Below are positions 8,097 through 16,974 of a stretch of 64,000 nt of DNA, piece after piece. The stretch lies in assembly GCF_035956715.1 (NCBI RefSeq), contig NZ_CP108381.1:1116001-1180000 (forward strand). Direction: 5' to 3'. Both the position numbers and the translations under genes were made by a program. The notes beneath the pieces were generated by a model. The model was not told the origin of the DNA. It worked only from the letters and a program-made list of their open reading frames with translations, and made no database searches. The DNA is from Nocardia sp. NBC_01329. Its GTDB lineage: Bacteria > Actinomycetota > Actinomycetes > Mycobacteriales > Mycobacteriaceae. The first letter of the stretch is position 1. Each line of letters begins with the position of its first letter.

Positions 8097-8825
8097 ATGG
8101 GCGAACGGGCAGGGGCGCCTGCCGAGACTACCGATCCGGTGGCGCAGATGCAGCGCCGACTCGACGAACTCCTGGCGGCCGGTGGCGTAGCTTCCGGTTC
8201 CGCTCGGAGTCCACGGCCGGACGAGCCCGATCCGCAGCGGGCTCGTCCGGCCGGCTCCGAGGCACCGGATCGATCGTCGGCCGATCGGCGGAGCGATTCT
8301 CGCGAGCTCGGCGGTGGCGATTCCGGAGGGAGCTTCGAACAGGCGAAAGAGGCCTGCCTGCGGTTATTGGCTGTCCGTGCGCGCAGTCGAGCGGAGCTCG
8401 CGCAGCGGCTGTCCGGCAAAGGACATACACCCGAGGTGAGCCATCAGGTACTCGACCGGCTGGCCGAGGCCGGACTGATCGACGATGCCGATTTCGCGCG
8501 ACAATGGGTACAGCAACGCCACGGTTTCTCCGGAAAGGGTCGGCGTGCTCTGGAACAGGAGCTGCGGCGCAAAGGGGTATCGCAAGAGGATTCCGCGGCC
8601 GCGCTGGAGACCGTGACGGCCGACGACGAATACGAGCGCGCCACCGAGCTGGTGCGGCGCAAGCTGCGAAGCTTGCCGACAGGCCTGGATCGAGAGAAGG
8701 CCATCCGGCGGCTGGTCGGGATGCTGGCCCGCCGCGGTTACGGGCATTCCGTGGCCTATGCGGTGGTCAAAGCCGAATGGGACGGGTCCGGCGGAGTCGG
8801 GGACGAGGACGCTCCGCCGGATTGA
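8097..8825 (+). CDS. recX: RecX regulatory protein
   Basis: Modulator that binds and restrains RecA filaments. Of 242 residues, the first 80 or so are a polar, Ser/Arg/Pro-rich extension. The conserved three-helix RecX repeats begin near EQAKEACLRLLAVRARSR and include LIDDADFARQWVQQRHGF. The extension makes it longer than typical RecX (about 150-200 residues). It starts four bases after recA and presumably shares its damage-induced transcript. The gene ends in a convergent region with gluD, separated by a strong hairpin. Confidence 0.95.
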   Translation: MGERAGAPAETTDPVAQMQRRLDELLAAGGVASGSARSPRPDEPDPQRARPAGSEAPDRSSADRRSDSRELGGGDSGGSFEQAKEACLRLLAVRARSRAELAQRLSGKGHTPEVSHQVLDRLAEAGLIDDADFARQWVQQRHGFSGKGRRALEQELRRKGVSQEDSAAALETVTADDEYERATELVRRKLRSLPTGLDREKAIRRLVGMLARRGYGHSVAYAVVKAEWDGSGGVGDEDAPPD

Positions 8826-8880
8826 TCGGCGCCGGAAGTGCGTGGAGACGATATCGGCGAGATCCGATCGGTGCCCATCT

Positions 8881-8913
8881 CACTGTGCCCGGCTCGTTCG
8901 ACCGGGCACAGTG
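8881..8913. terminator. Bidirectional terminator between recX and gluD
   Basis: Perfect 12-base arms CACTGTGCCCGG (8881-8892) and CCGGGCACAGTG (8902-8913) with a 9-base loop, in the 94-base gap between convergent recX and gluD. No long T run is present on either side, as is common for actinobacterial hairpin terminators. Confidence 0.72.
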
Positions 8914-8919
8914 ATGGGA

Positions 8920-9813
8920 CTACTTGGTGATATCCACCCCGGGTACGGCGTCCCCGATCACCGAATCGGCCGCGACGACGGTGCCGCCACGTTTGCGGCG
9001 TCCGGACCGCAACCGCTTCTCCAGCCAGGTGGCGGTCGTGGAGAGCAGCACATTCAGCACGATCATGATGATGGCGACCACGATGAGCGCGGGGATCGTG
9101 TTCGATTCCGCGGCACCGAGTTGTTGGGCGCTTCGAACGACCTCCTCGTAGGTGATCACGTAGCCCAGCGCCGAATCCTTCAGCGCGACCACCATCTGGG
9201 AGATCAAGGCCGGCAGCATCGCAGTGATCGCCTGCGGGAGCAGGATGAGCCGCATGAGCTGACCCTTGCGCAGGCCGAGCGCCACACCTGCTTCCGTCTG
9301 TCCCTTGGGCAGTGACAGGATTCCGGCCCGCACGATTTCGGCGATCACCGACCCGTTGTAGATGGTCAGTGCGGTGACAACGGCGCCCAACGCCAGGTAC
9401 TCGGATTCGAAGAGGTCGTATTCGGAGTACAGCGCGAACAGGAAGATCATCAGGATCAGCACCGGGACGGCGCGGGCGATCTCGACGAGCGTGCCCGCGG
9501 TCCAGCGCACCCAGCGGTGATCCGAGAGCCGGGCGATACCGAAGATCATGCCGATGACCAGCGCGAAGACGATGGAAAGCAGCGCGGCTACCACTGTTCC
9601 GCGCAGGCCGGGCAGGATATAGGTGCTCCAGACCGCCCCGTCCAGGAACGGTTCCCATTTCTCGGCCGTGAATTGCCCTTTGTCGGCGAAGCCGCGATAG
9701 ACGAACCAGCCCGCGGCCGCGACCACCGCGAATACCAGAACCGAGTAGACGATATTGCGGACGCGGGCGGCAGGTCCCGGGGCGTCATAGAGAACAGATG
9801 CCTCGCGTGTCAT
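8920..9813 (-). CDS. gluD: Glutamate-type ABC transporter permease (GluD-like)
   Basis: Inner-membrane permease of a polar amino-acid uptake ABC transporter (HisM/GlnP family). It has about five or six hydrophobic segments; the coupling-helix region for the ATPase reads GQTEAGVALGLRKGQLMRLI. The C-terminal 30 residues are charged and cytoplasmic. The start is the ATG at 9813 (MTREASVLY), which has GGGAGGCTCT just upstream; an ATG at 9825 would add MGGS. This ribosome-binding site lies inside the last copy of the four-unit repeat separating gluD from gluC. It is the last gene of the minus-strand gluABCD order known from Corynebacterium. Confidence 0.92.
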   Translation of the reverse strand: MTREASVLYDAPGPAARVRNIVYSVLVFAVVAAAGWFVYRGFADKGQFTAEKWEPFLDGAVWSTYILPGLRGTVVAALLSIVFALVIGMIFGIARLSDHRWVRWTAGTLVEIARAVPVLILMIFLFALYSEYDLFESEYLALGAVVTALTIYNGSVIAEIVRAGILSLPKGQTEAGVALGLRKGQLMRLILLPQAITAMLPALISQMVVALKDSALGYVITYEEVVRSAQQLGAAESNTIPALIVVAIIMIVLNVLLSTTATWLEKRLRSGRRKRGGTVVAADSVIGDAVPGVDITK

Positions 9814-9814
9814 A

Positions 9815-10095
9815 GAGCCTCCCACGACTCGGTTCGATGCGGTCCGCGGAGGTCGGAGCGAAGGCGAAGGTATCGCAGTATCGAGCCTCCACGGATCAGG
9901 TTGATGCGGTCCGCGGAGGTCGGAGCGAAGGCGAAGGTATCGCAGAATCGCATAATCGAGGGCTCCCCCGAATCGGGTCGATGCGGTCCGCGGAGCCCGG
10001 AGCGAAGGCGGAGGTATCGCATCATCGAGCCTCCCACGTTTCGGGTTGATGCGGTCTCGCGGAGGCCGGAGCGAAGGCGAAGGTATCGCATCATC
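9815..10095. repeat. Four-copy tandem repeat (68-75 bp units) between gluC and gluD
   Basis: Four units at about 9815-9882, 9883-9957, 9958-10026 and 10027-10095. Each carries the core CGGAGCGAAGGCGAAGGTAT or a one-base variant, preceded by a GATGCGGTC(C/T)CGCGG block and a GAGCCTCC block. Read on the coding (minus) strand, each unit contains a GGAGGCTC ribosome-binding-like sequence followed closely by an ATG- or ATA-like position. The unit nearest gluD supplies gluD's own ribosome-binding site, and the far end overlaps the gluC stop. The array therefore looks like repeated duplication of the gluC-gluD junction. Confidence 0.92.
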
Positions 10096-10771
10096 GGGCC
10101 ACCTCGAATCGTTTGGCCAGATGTCCGAACAGCAGGCCGGCGGGCAGCGTGAGGATCACGAAGCCGAGCGTGAAGATCAGGCCGATGGCCAGCAGCGCCG
10201 CCTCGGTTTCGATCATGTTCTTCATCAGGAACGAAGCCTCGGCGACACTGATCGCGGAGGCGACCGTCGTGTTCTTGGTCAGCGCGATGAACACACTGCC
10301 CAACGGGGCTATCACTGAACGGAATGCCTGCGGCAACACGATGATCCGCAGGTTCTGCAGAAAGCTCAGACCCAGCGAGCGGCCGGCCTCGGACTGGCCC
10401 ATCGGGACGGTGTTGATACCGGACCGGAGCGATTCACAGACGAATGCCGCGGTGTAGATACTGAGGCCGATGACTGCCCAGCGGAAATTGTTGTCGGCCA
10501 GCGAGGTGGGTCCCTCGGAAGCCAGGTTCATCCCGAGCGTCGAGTACAGGCCCAGCGAGCAGAACACCAGGATAAGGGTGAGCGGGGTATTGCGGAACAC
10601 GGCGACGTAGGCCGTACCGGCCCAGCGGGCCACGGGGACCGGCGATACCCGCATTCCGGCGACGACGGTGCCCAGCACCAGGGAACCCACGGCCGAGAAC
10701 AGGGTGAGTTTTATGGTCATCCAGAATGCTTCGAGCAGCTGGGTGTCGTATTCCGAGATCAAATCGAACAC
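10091..10771 (-). CDS. gluC: Glutamate-type ABC transporter permease (GluC-like)
   Basis: A 226-residue permease of the polar amino-acid uptake family and the partner of GluD. The family's cytoplasmic loop for the ATPase is clear: GQSEAGRSLGLSFLQNLRII. About five transmembrane segments are visible, beginning with MTIKLTLFSAVGSLVLGTVV. It lies 84 bases downstream of gluB, across an intercistronic hairpin. Its stop overlaps the first unit of the repeat array on the gluD side. Confidence 0.92.
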   Translation of the reverse strand: MFDLISEYDTQLLEAFWMTIKLTLFSAVGSLVLGTVVAGMRVSPVPVARWAGTAYVAVFRNTPLTLILVFCSLGLYSTLGMNLASEGPTSLADNNFRWAVIGLSIYTAAFVCESLRSGINTVPMGQSEAGRSLGLSFLQNLRIIVLPQAFRSVIAPLGSVFIALTKNTTVASAISVAEASFLMKNMIETEAALLAIGLIFTLGFVILTLPAGLLFGHLAKRFEVAR

Positions 10772-10808
10772 GGTGGTTGCGCGCCTCCGATCGGCGGGAT
10801 GGGCCGGG

Positions 10809-10847
10809 ATCGGAGGGCCGGATCGCGATGCGACCCGGCCCTCCGAT
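10809..10847 (-). promoter_or_regulatory. Intercistronic stem-loop between gluB and gluC
   Basis: Perfect 13-base arms ATCGGAGGGCCGG (10809-10821) and CCGGCCCTCCGAT (10835-10847) around a 13-base loop, placed eight bases after the gluB stop. A stable hairpin here can protect the upstream gluB message or partly terminate transcription. Either would give more binding protein than permease, as in other binding-protein-dependent transporters. Confidence 0.7.
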
Positions 10848-10855
10848 GCGGTGGG

Positions 10856-11695
10856 TCAGTACCGGTCCACCTGGGGGGCCTGCGGGGTTGCGTAGCTCGC
10901 GGCCTTACCGACCGTTTCCTGGAAGGCGGTGTCCCAGGCGCCCGAGCTGATCATTTCCTCGATCGCGTCGTTGATCTTGTTGCGGGTGTCCTGATCGCCC
11001 TTCTTCAGGCCGATCCCGTAGTTCTCCGTGGTGAACTTATCGCCGACGACCTTGTATTTGCCCGGTGACTGCGATGCGTAACCGGCGAGAATGATGTCGT
11101 CCGTGGTCACCGCCGCGACGGCACCGCTGTTGAGACCTTCGAGGCACAGCGAGTAGGTGTCGTAGGTCTGCAGCTGGGTATCGGGGTACTTCTCCTTTAT
11201 GTTCTGGGCGGGCGTGGCGCCGGTCACCGAGCACACCGTCTTACCTTTGAGGCTCTCCGGACCGGTGATCTCGTTGTTGTCGGCCCGCACCAGCAGGCTC
11301 TGGCCCGCGACGTAGTAGGGGCCGGCGAAATCGACCTTCTCCTTGCGTGCGTCGGTGATCGAGTAGGTGCCGACCACGAAATCGACCTGTCCGTTCTCGA
11401 TCAGGGTCTCGCGCTGCGCGGAGGGGGCCTCCTTGAAGGTGATGCTGTCCGGCTGGACGCCGAGCTCGGCGGCCACGTACTTGGCCACTTCGATATCGAA
11501 GCCGCTATAGGTCCCGTCGGTATTACGCAGACCCAGCCCGGGCTGATCGAATTTTATGCCGATGGTGAGCTCGCCTTCCTCGGCGTTCTCCAGCGCGGTC
11601 TTATCGCTGCCGCCGCCACAGGCCGCGGTGGTGGCAGCGGTGACGGCCACAGCGACGGCGCCGACCGCGATACGGAGTGCTCGATTGATCCTCAT
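10856..11695 (-). CDS. gluB: Glutamate-binding lipoprotein of ABC transporter (GluB-like)
   Basis: Extracytoplasmic solute-binding protein, family 3, of 279 residues. It has a lipoprotein signal peptide with positive start MRINRALR, a hydrophobic core and lipobox TAAC with the acylated cysteine at residue 26. The mature domain carries family-3 features such as SGFDIEVAKYVAAELGV and VDFVVGTYSITDARKEKVDF. It delivers glutamate or a related amino acid to GluC/GluD. Substrate is inferred from the gluABCD order of Corynebacterium; aspartate or glutamine remain possible. Confidence 0.92.
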   Translation of the reverse strand: MRINRALRIAVGAVAVAVTAATTAACGGGSDKTALENAEEGELTIGIKFDQPGLGLRNTDGTYSGFDIEVAKYVAAELGVQPDSITFKEAPSAQRETLIENGQVDFVVGTYSITDARKEKVDFAGPYYVAGQSLLVRADNNEITGPESLKGKTVCSVTGATPAQNIKEKYPDTQLQTYDTYSLCLEGLNSGAVAAVTTDDIILAGYASQSPGKYKVVGDKFTTENYGIGLKKGDQDTRNKINDAIEEMISSGAWDTAFQETVGKAASYATPQAPQVDRY

Positions 11696-11766
11696 CGGTT
11701 TCCTTCCCTCATCTCCTCGACGGCGCGATGCCCTCGAGTTTGTGCCTGTCTATCCGCCGGACAGAT

Positions 11767-12552
11767 TCAGTGACTGAGAATCTTGCCCAGGAAGTCCTTG
11801 GCACGATCGGACTTCGGTGCGCTGAAGAATGTCTCCGGGTCGGTGTCCTCCACGACCTGGCCGTCGGCCATGAACAGCACCCGGTCGCCGGCACGGCGGG
11901 CGAAGCCCATCTCATGGGTGACCACCAGCATGGTCATCCCCTCTTTGGCCAGCGAAACCATCACGTCGAGTACCTCGTTGACCATTTCCGGGTCCAGCGC
12001 CGAGGTGGGCTCGTCGAACAGCATCACTTTGGGGTTCATGGCCAGTGCCCGGGCGATGGCGACCCGCTGCTGCTGCCCGCCGGAGAGTTGGGCGGGGTAC
12101 TTGTCGGCCTGGTTGGCGATACCGACCCGTTCCAGCAGTTCCATGGCGCGCCGGCGGGCCTCGTCCTTCTTGGTCCCGCGGACCTTCAACGGCGCGAGCA
12201 TGACGTTCTCCACGATCGTCTTGTGCGCGAAGAGGTTGAACGACTGGAAGACCATTCCGACATCGGCGCGCAGGGCGGCGAGGGCGCGCCCCTCGGCGGG
12301 CAGTGGCACCCCGTCGACGCTGATCTCGCCGGAATCGATCGGCTCCAGCCGGTTGATGGTGCGGCAGAGTGTCGACTTCCCGGAGCCCGACGGCCCGAGC
12401 ACGATGACGACCTGCCCACGGGGCACCTCGAGGTTGATATCGCGCAGCACGTGCAGGGCACCGAAGTGCTTGTCGACGGCGCGTAGGGTGATCATGGGCG
12501 GAGCGGTGGTGTCGCCGGCCGCCCCGGGCGCGTCGGCGTCGGTGTCGGTCAT
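11767..12552 (-). CDS. gluA: Glutamate-type ABC transporter ATP-binding protein (GluA-like)
   Basis: ATPase subunit of the uptake system, 261 residues from the ATG at 12552. Walker [10 protein letters not shown]-loop MVFQSFNLF, signature LSGGQQQR, Walker B VMLFDEP and the switch histidine in VVTHEMGF are all intact. It is the first gene of the minus-strand gluABCD set and is followed by gluB after 71 bases. The reading frame stays open upstream to 12753, but that part runs through the promoter region and has no good start. An internal ATG at 12495 would trim 19 variable residues. Confidence 0.93.
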   Translation of the reverse strand: MTDTDADAPGAAGDTTAPPMITLRAVDKHFGALHVLRDINLEVPRGQVVIVLGPSGSGKSTLCRTINRLEPIDSGEISVDGVPLPAEGRALAALRADVGMVFQSFNLFAHKTIVENVMLAPLKVRGTKKDEARRRAMELLERVGIANQADKYPAQLSGGQQQRVAIARALAMNPKVMLFDEPTSALDPEMVNEVLDVMVSLAKEGMTMLVVTHEMGFARRAGDRVLFMADGQVVEDTDPETFFSAPKSDRAKDFLGKILSH

Positions 12553-12862
12553 GGGACTGACCTTAAGCCGAAATTCCGGTTTTGCGAGCCTTTCGGCGAC
12601 ACACCCCGACGCCACGCCGCGCCGAAATTCGGGTTTAATCCGCTGGTAATACGCCGTAATCCGTTCGCTCGTCCGGGATTTGCCTGCCTCAGGCGCCGAA
12701 ACAAAGTGCCGGCGAAAATTTGCTGAAGCGCAGCCTTTTGTGAACTGCGCCACGGGGCGGTAGCCCCTCGGAATCGGCGTGTTGGAGCCCGGCGGCGGTC
12801 GCAGCGGCCGGAGGTGCGGATCTGCCGGGAAACGGTCGGACCCCGGCCCGTACTCTGGACGC
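12553..12862. promoter_or_regulatory. Divergent gluA / miaB intergenic region with a 16-bp direct repeat
   Basis: This 310-base gap separates gluA (minus) from miaB (plus). It contains two near-identical copies of GCCGAAATTCCGGTTT (12568-12583; second copy at 12621-12636 with one change), 53 bases apart, close to gluA. The 12640-12730 stretch is unusually AT-rich for the window and may hold the gluA promoter. In Corynebacterium gluABCD is nitrogen-regulated by AmtR; whether these repeats bind a comparable regulator is not known. No gene is seen. Confidence 0.45.
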
Positions 12863-14416
12863 GTGGATTCGATCGGACAGGTAGCGCTTCCCGCCGAGCT
12901 CGAGCCGGTGGGTGCGCGCAGTTACGAGGTCCGCACCTTCGGCTGCCAGATGAACGTGCACGATTCCGAACGCTTGTCCGGCCTGCTCGAGGATGCGGGC
13001 TACCGGAAGGCCGCGCCCGGCGCGACAGCCGACCTGGTGGTTTTCAACACCTGCGCGGTGCGGGAGAACGCGGACAACAAGCTGTACGGCACGCTGGGCC
13101 ATCTCGCGCCGGTCAAGGCGTCCCGGCCCGGTATGCAGATCGCGGTCGGCGGCTGCCTCGCTCAGAAGGATCGCGATTCGGTGCTGAGCCGGGCACCCTG
13201 GGTGGACGTCGTGTTCGGCACGCACAACATCGGATCGCTACCGGTGCTGCTGGAGCGCGCCCGGCACAATGACGAAGCACAGGTCGAGATCCTGGAATCG
13301 CTCGAGGCGTTCCCGTCGAACCTGCCCGCCCGGCGCGAATCGGCCTACGCGGGCTGGGTCTCGATCTCGGTCGGCTGCAACAACACCTGCACCTTCTGCA
13401 TCGTGCCCGCGCTGCGCGGCAAAGAGGTGGACCGGCGGCCCGGTGACATCCTGGCCGAAGTGCAGGCCCTCGTGGAGCAGGGTGTGCTGGAGGTGACCCT
13501 GCTCGGGCAGAACGTCAACGCCTACGGCGCCTCCTTCGCCGATCCCGAACAACCCCGCGACCGGGGTGCCTTCGCGAAACTGCTACGGGCCTGCGGTGGG
13601 ATCGAAGGCTTGGAGCGGGTGCGCTTCACCTCCCCGCATCCGGCCGAGTTCACCGACGATGTCATCGAGGCGATGGCCGAGACCCCGAACGTCTGCCCGC
13701 AGCTGCACATGCCATTGCAGTCGGGTTCGGACCGCGTCCTGAAAGCCATGCGGCGGTCCTACCGGCAGGCGCGCTACCTGGGGATCATCGAGAAGGTTCG
13801 GGCCGCGATGCCACACGCCGCGATCACCACCGATATCATCGTCGGCTTCCCGGGGGAGACCGAGGAAGATTTCCAGCAGACCCTCGACGTGGTACGAGCG
13901 GCCCGCTTCACCAGCGCTTTCACCTTCCAGTACTCGCCGCGCCCGGGTACTCCGGCCGCGGAGATGGCCGAGCAGGTCCCCAAGAAGGTCGTGCAGGAGC
14001 GCTACGACCGGCTGATCGCGCTGCAGGAACAGGTCTGCCTGGAAGCCAACCGCGCTCTGGTCGGCACCGAGGTCGAACTGCTGGTGGCCGACGGCGCGGG
14101 TAAGAAGAACGCGGCGACAGCCCGGATGAGCGGCCGGGCCCGGGACGGGCGACTGGTGCATTTCCGTCCCGACGGAACCGCCGCACCGATTCGCCCGGGC
14201 GACCTGGTCACCGTCGAGGTGACCGGAGCGGCACCGCACCACCTGGTCGCGGACGCCGGGATCCGGGACCACCGCCGGACCCGGGCCGGTGACGCACACG
14301 AGGCCGGGACCACCCCGAAGACCGCTCCCATCGGTGTGGGGCTGGGGCTGCCGCGGATCGGGGCGCCCGCGGCGGAACCGGTCGCCTCGGGCTGTGCCTC
14401 CGGATGCGGGATATGA
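12863..14416 (+). CDS. miaB: tRNA-2-methylthio-N6-dimethylallyladenosine synthase MiaB
   Basis: Radical-SAM methylthiotransferase that adds a methylthio group to i6A37 of tRNAs, acting after MiaA (encoded downstream). It has 517 residues from the GTG at 12863. The N-terminal cluster cysteines are C28 (FGCQMN), C64 (NTCAVREN) and C98 (GGCLAQ). The radical-SAM CxxxCxxC is C172, C176, C179 in [12 protein letters not shown], and a TRAM-like RNA-binding domain covers roughly 400-465. The tail is long and ends in CASGCGI, two cysteines beyond the family core. It overlaps the next gene as ATGA. Confidence 0.97.
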   Translation: MDSIGQVALPAELEPVGARSYEVRTFGCQMNVHDSERLSGLLEDAGYRKAAPGATADLVVFNTCAVRENADNKLYGTLGHLAPVKASRPGMQIAVGGCLAQKDRDSVLSRAPWVDVVFGTHNIGSLPVLLERARHNDEAQVEILESLEAFPSNLPARRESAYAGWVSISVGCNNTCTFCIVPALRGKEVDRRPGDILAEVQALVEQGVLEVTLLGQNVNAYGASFADPEQPRDRGAFAKLLRACGGIEGLERVRFTSPHPAEFTDDVIEAMAETPNVCPQLHMPLQSGSDRVLKAMRRSYRQARYLGIIEKVRAAMPHAAITTDIIVGFPGETEEDFQQTLDVVRAARFTSAFTFQYSPRPGTPAAEMAEQVPKKVVQERYDRLIALQEQVCLEANRALVGTEVELLVADGAGKKNAATARMSGRARDGRLVHFRPDGTAAPIRPGDLVTVEVTGAAPHHLVADAGIRDHRRTRAGDAHEAGTTPKTAPIGVGLGLPRIGAPAAEPVASGCASGCGI

Positions 14417-15126
14417 GCGGGACCGGGGACAAGGATCGCGGCGACCAGGACCGTTCGCCGGAGGAAGGCCGGGACTCGTTGCCGCCGGACGCGACGCCGG
14501 GAACCCCGGCCACGGGAGACGAATCGGGCGAGGGAGAAGAGGACGAAGTGAATCCGGCCGATACCGAGCAGTTCGAAGAATTCCGGGAAGACCTCGACGC
14601 CGTGGAACGCCGGATCGCCGGTGAGATCGACCCGGGTGTGCGGGCAATGGTTGTGGCGGTCGCGGTGTTCGCGCTGCTGGTCTCGCTGGTGCTACCCCAT
14701 GCCGGTAGTGCGCGCGGCTTCGACGTTCTGCTCGGGTCCGAGGCCGCCACAGCCGAGCACATCGGTCTGCCGTCCCGGATCTTCGTCTGGTTCGTGCTGG
14801 TCTTCGGGATCGGGTTCTCATTGCTGGCCCTGATGACCCGGCGCTGGGTACTGGCGTGGATCGCCGTGGCCGGGTCGGCGATCGCGAGCGCGTTCGGGGT
14901 GTTCTCGATCTGGCACCGGCAGACCCCTGGGCTGAACAATTATGTGGGGGCCGGGCCGGGGATCGGGCTGATGCTGGGCACGCTCGCGATCATGGTGCTG
15001 ACCTTCCACTGGGTGAAGGTCGTGTGGAGCCGGACCTCGCTGCAGCTGGCGGCGGAGGAACAGCGGCGGATCGCTGCGGCCCGCGACGAGGAACGGCAGC
15101 GGCGCGAACGGTTCGGCGAGGACTGA
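14413..15126 (+). CDS. Conserved transmembrane protein (Rv2732c-like)
   Basis: A 237-residue membrane protein in the position of Rv2732c. The first 70 residues are acidic and polar, followed by about four hydrophobic segments (near 75-95, 120-140, 145-165 and 180-200) and a charged C-terminal helix rich in Arg and Glu. The ATG at 14413 overlaps the miaB stop (ATGA), so the genes are translationally coupled. No catalytic motif is visible. Function is unknown beyond the conserved linkage with miaB. Confidence 0.8.
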   Translation: MSGTGDKDRGDQDRSPEEGRDSLPPDATPGTPATGDESGEGEEDEVNPADTEQFEEFREDLDAVERRIAGEIDPGVRAMVVAVAVFALLVSLVLPHAGSARGFDVLLGSEAATAEHIGLPSRIFVWFVLVFGIGFSLLALMTRRWVLAWIAVAGSAIASAFGVFSIWHRQTPGLNNYVGAGPGIGLMLGTLAIMVLTFHWVKVVWSRTSLQLAAEEQRRIAAARDEERQRRERFGED

Positions 15127-15139
15127 GACGGCATACAGG

Positions 15140-15176
15140 TCCGTCCGCCGCAACCCGCTGGGCAGCGACGGACGGA
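15140..15176. terminator. Candidate terminator between convergent genes
   Basis: Arms TCCGTCCG (15140-15147) and CGGACGGA (15169-15176) enclose a 21-base loop that itself can form a short CGCT/AGCG stem. It lies in the 69-base gap between the convergent Rv2732c-like and DUF349 genes. The stem is weaker than others in the window. Confidence 0.45.
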
Positions 15177-15195
15177 TCGGTGAGGTCGGGGCCGA

Positions 15196-16584
15196 TCAGA
15201 GGTTGCTGACAGCGCCCTCCGCCGCCTCGGCCCATTCCCGCCACTGCTGGGCCTGGGCGAGAGCTTTCTCCGCATCCCGGGTTTTACCGGCGGCAGTGGC
15301 CTTCGCGGCCTGCTCCTCGAACTGGGCCTCCCGCTCGCGGAACTGGGCCGCGCGGGCGAGGGCTTCCGGATCGGTGCGGCGCCACTGGGCGTCGGCAGCC
15401 TGCCGGACCCGCTTCTCCAGCGCGCGCAGCCGGCTTTCGAGCTCGTGCATCCGCTCGCGGGGGACCTTGCCGAGGGCGTCCCAGCGTTCCTGCAGATCAC
15501 GCAGTGCGGCCCGGGCGCCTTCGAGATCGGTATCGGGGTCGATCGCCGGTTCGTAGCTGCTCAGCAGCTCTTCCTTGGCAACCGCGTTATCGGCGAACTC
15601 CGCGTCGCGTTCGTTCGCCGATGCATTGCGTGCGGCGAAGAAGACGTCCTGGGCGCTCTTGAACCGGCGCCACAGCGCCTCGTCGGCCTCCCGAGGTGCC
15701 CGGCCCGCGTTCTTCCATTCGACCAGCAGCTCCCGGAAGACCGCGGCAGTGGCGGGCCAATCGGTGGATCCCGACAGTTCCTCGGCCTGCACGCACAGTT
15801 CTTCCTTACGGGACTTGGCGGCAGCGCGCTCCCGGTCCAGTTCGGCGAAATGTGCGCCTCGGCGGCGGTTGAAGGCCTCGCGGGCCTTCGAGTACCGGCG
15901 CCAGAGGGCGTCGTCGACCTTGCGGTCGACACCGCGGATGGTCTTCCACTCGTCCAGGATTTCGCGCAACCGGTCGCCCGCGGCCTTCCACTGGCTGGAT
16001 TCGGCGGCGATCTGCTCGGCTTCGGCAGCGAGCGCTTCCTTGCGTTCGGTGTGCTCGTGCCGGGTGCGTTCCTTTTCCTCTTTGGCCTGGGCAGCGGCCT
16101 CGTCGGAGTGTTCGGCGATCGCGCCCAGCCGAGCAGCCAGGCCCTCGATATCGCCGATGACCGCCGCCGTCGGCAGCGTTTCGGCGAGAGTGATCGCCGC
16201 GGCCTTGGTCTTTCGGGCGTCGGTGCCGGCGGCGAGCCGGGCCTCCAGCAGGGCTACCTCGGTCGCCAGATCGTCGAAACGGCGGCCGAAATGCTCCAGG
16301 CCTTCGGCGGCATTACCGGCCTGCCAGGAGCCGACGATCCGTTCACCCTCGGAGGTTTTGACCCACGCTGTACCGTCCTCGTCGACCCGGCCCCAGCGGC
16401 TGGGATCGGTGGCGCTCGGCAGTATCACCGGATGCGGGTGTTCGGTGGCCGGCGCGGACGTTTTCATCGCGGCCGGGCTGGGGTGCGACTCGCCGGGTTT
16501 GGGACGGTTACCGGGCTTGGGAACGCTGGACGGGCGACCGGGTTTTCCCGGGCCGGGTTTGGCGGTTCCGTTGCTGTGGGTCAT
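15196..16584 (-). CDS. DUF349-repeat coiled-coil protein (Rv2731-like)
   Basis: A 462-residue soluble protein built of repeated DUF349 units, each about 70 residues with Trp/Arg-rich helices such as [20 protein letters not shown] and [20 protein letters not shown]. The first 50 residues are Pro/Lys/Gly-rich and disordered, and the C-terminus is a charged coiled coil. The gene is where Rv2731 sits, convergent with the miaB-linked membrane protein gene. No enzyme motif is visible; a structural or nucleic-acid-associated role is possible. Confidence 0.85.
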   Translation of the reverse strand: MTHSNGTAKPGPGKPGRPSSVPKPGNRPKPGESHPSPAAMKTSAPATEHPHPVILPSATDPSRWGRVDEDGTAWVKTSEGERIVGSWQAGNAAEGLEHFGRRFDDLATEVALLEARLAAGTDARKTKAAAITLAETLPTAAVIGDIEGLAARLGAIAEHSDEAAAQAKEEKERTRHEHTERKEALAAEAEQIAAESSQWKAAGDRLREILDEWKTIRGVDRKVDDALWRRYSKAREAFNRRRGAHFAELDRERAAAKSRKEELCVQAEELSGSTDWPATAAVFRELLVEWKNAGRAPREADEALWRRFKSAQDVFFAARNASANERDAEFADNAVAKEELLSSYEPAIDPDTDLEGARAALRDLQERWDALGKVPRERMHELESRLRALEKRVRQAADAQWRRTDPEALARAAQFREREAQFEEQAAKATAAGKTRDAEKALAQAQQWREWAEAAEGAVSNL

Positions 16585-16974
16585 TGCTCCTCGTCCCTGC
16601 CGCGCGTCACGGCTGCCTGGTTTACGCGCTGCGCATTCTGGCTATGCTCTGCTCATTCTGGCTACGCCCGCTCATTCTGGCTACGTCTGCCCATCTCGGT
16701 CGTGCTGGGGTCGACGTGTCGTGCGTGCATGCCCGTGCTGTCGCACGCTCTCCCCATTCAACCCGGCCGCACTTCCGGAAACCACACCGCCGGCTATGAC
16801 GGCGTACAGCCGGACCTGCGGATCCGGACCTGTCGGACCTGGTCCGGATACTTCGCACCCTAGCAATTCCCGCCCGGTTTCCGGGAGAGACACTCGATAC
16901 CGCGTGCGGGGCGCGGGAGCGCGGGCCCGACCGGCCCCGGCGCTGGTCGGCGAGTACGGGCTACGGTTGACGGC
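16585..16974. other. 390-bp intergenic region with short tandem repeat
   Basis: Gap between the divergent DUF349 and LigB-like genes, containing the promoters for both. Three tandem copies of a 19-20 base unit starting CATTCTGGCTAYG lie at 16634, 16654 and 16673. I see no convincing gene; all frames here are short and lack ribosome-binding sites. Confidence 0.5.
16634..16692. repeat. Three-copy 19-20 bp tandem repeat
   Basis: Units begin CATTCTGGCTATG (16634), CATTCTGGCTACG (16654) and CATTCTGGCTACG (16673), the last truncated near 16692. It lies just upstream of the DUF349 gene start, within its leader or promoter. Confidence 0.85.

Noticed and set aside
9810-10094. 94-codon minus-strand frame inside the gluC-gluD repeat
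   Set aside because: Not listed as a gene because the frame is a product of the repeats and shifts phase in the 75-base unit; kept only as part of the repeat finding.
9815-10095. Repeat array considered as CRISPR
   Set aside because: The units are tandem with no unique spacers of constant length, and no cas genes are present.
15445-16863. Long plus-strand open frames opposite the DUF349 gene
   Set aside because: DUF349 repeats are clear on the minus strand; the plus frames show only mirrored codon composition.
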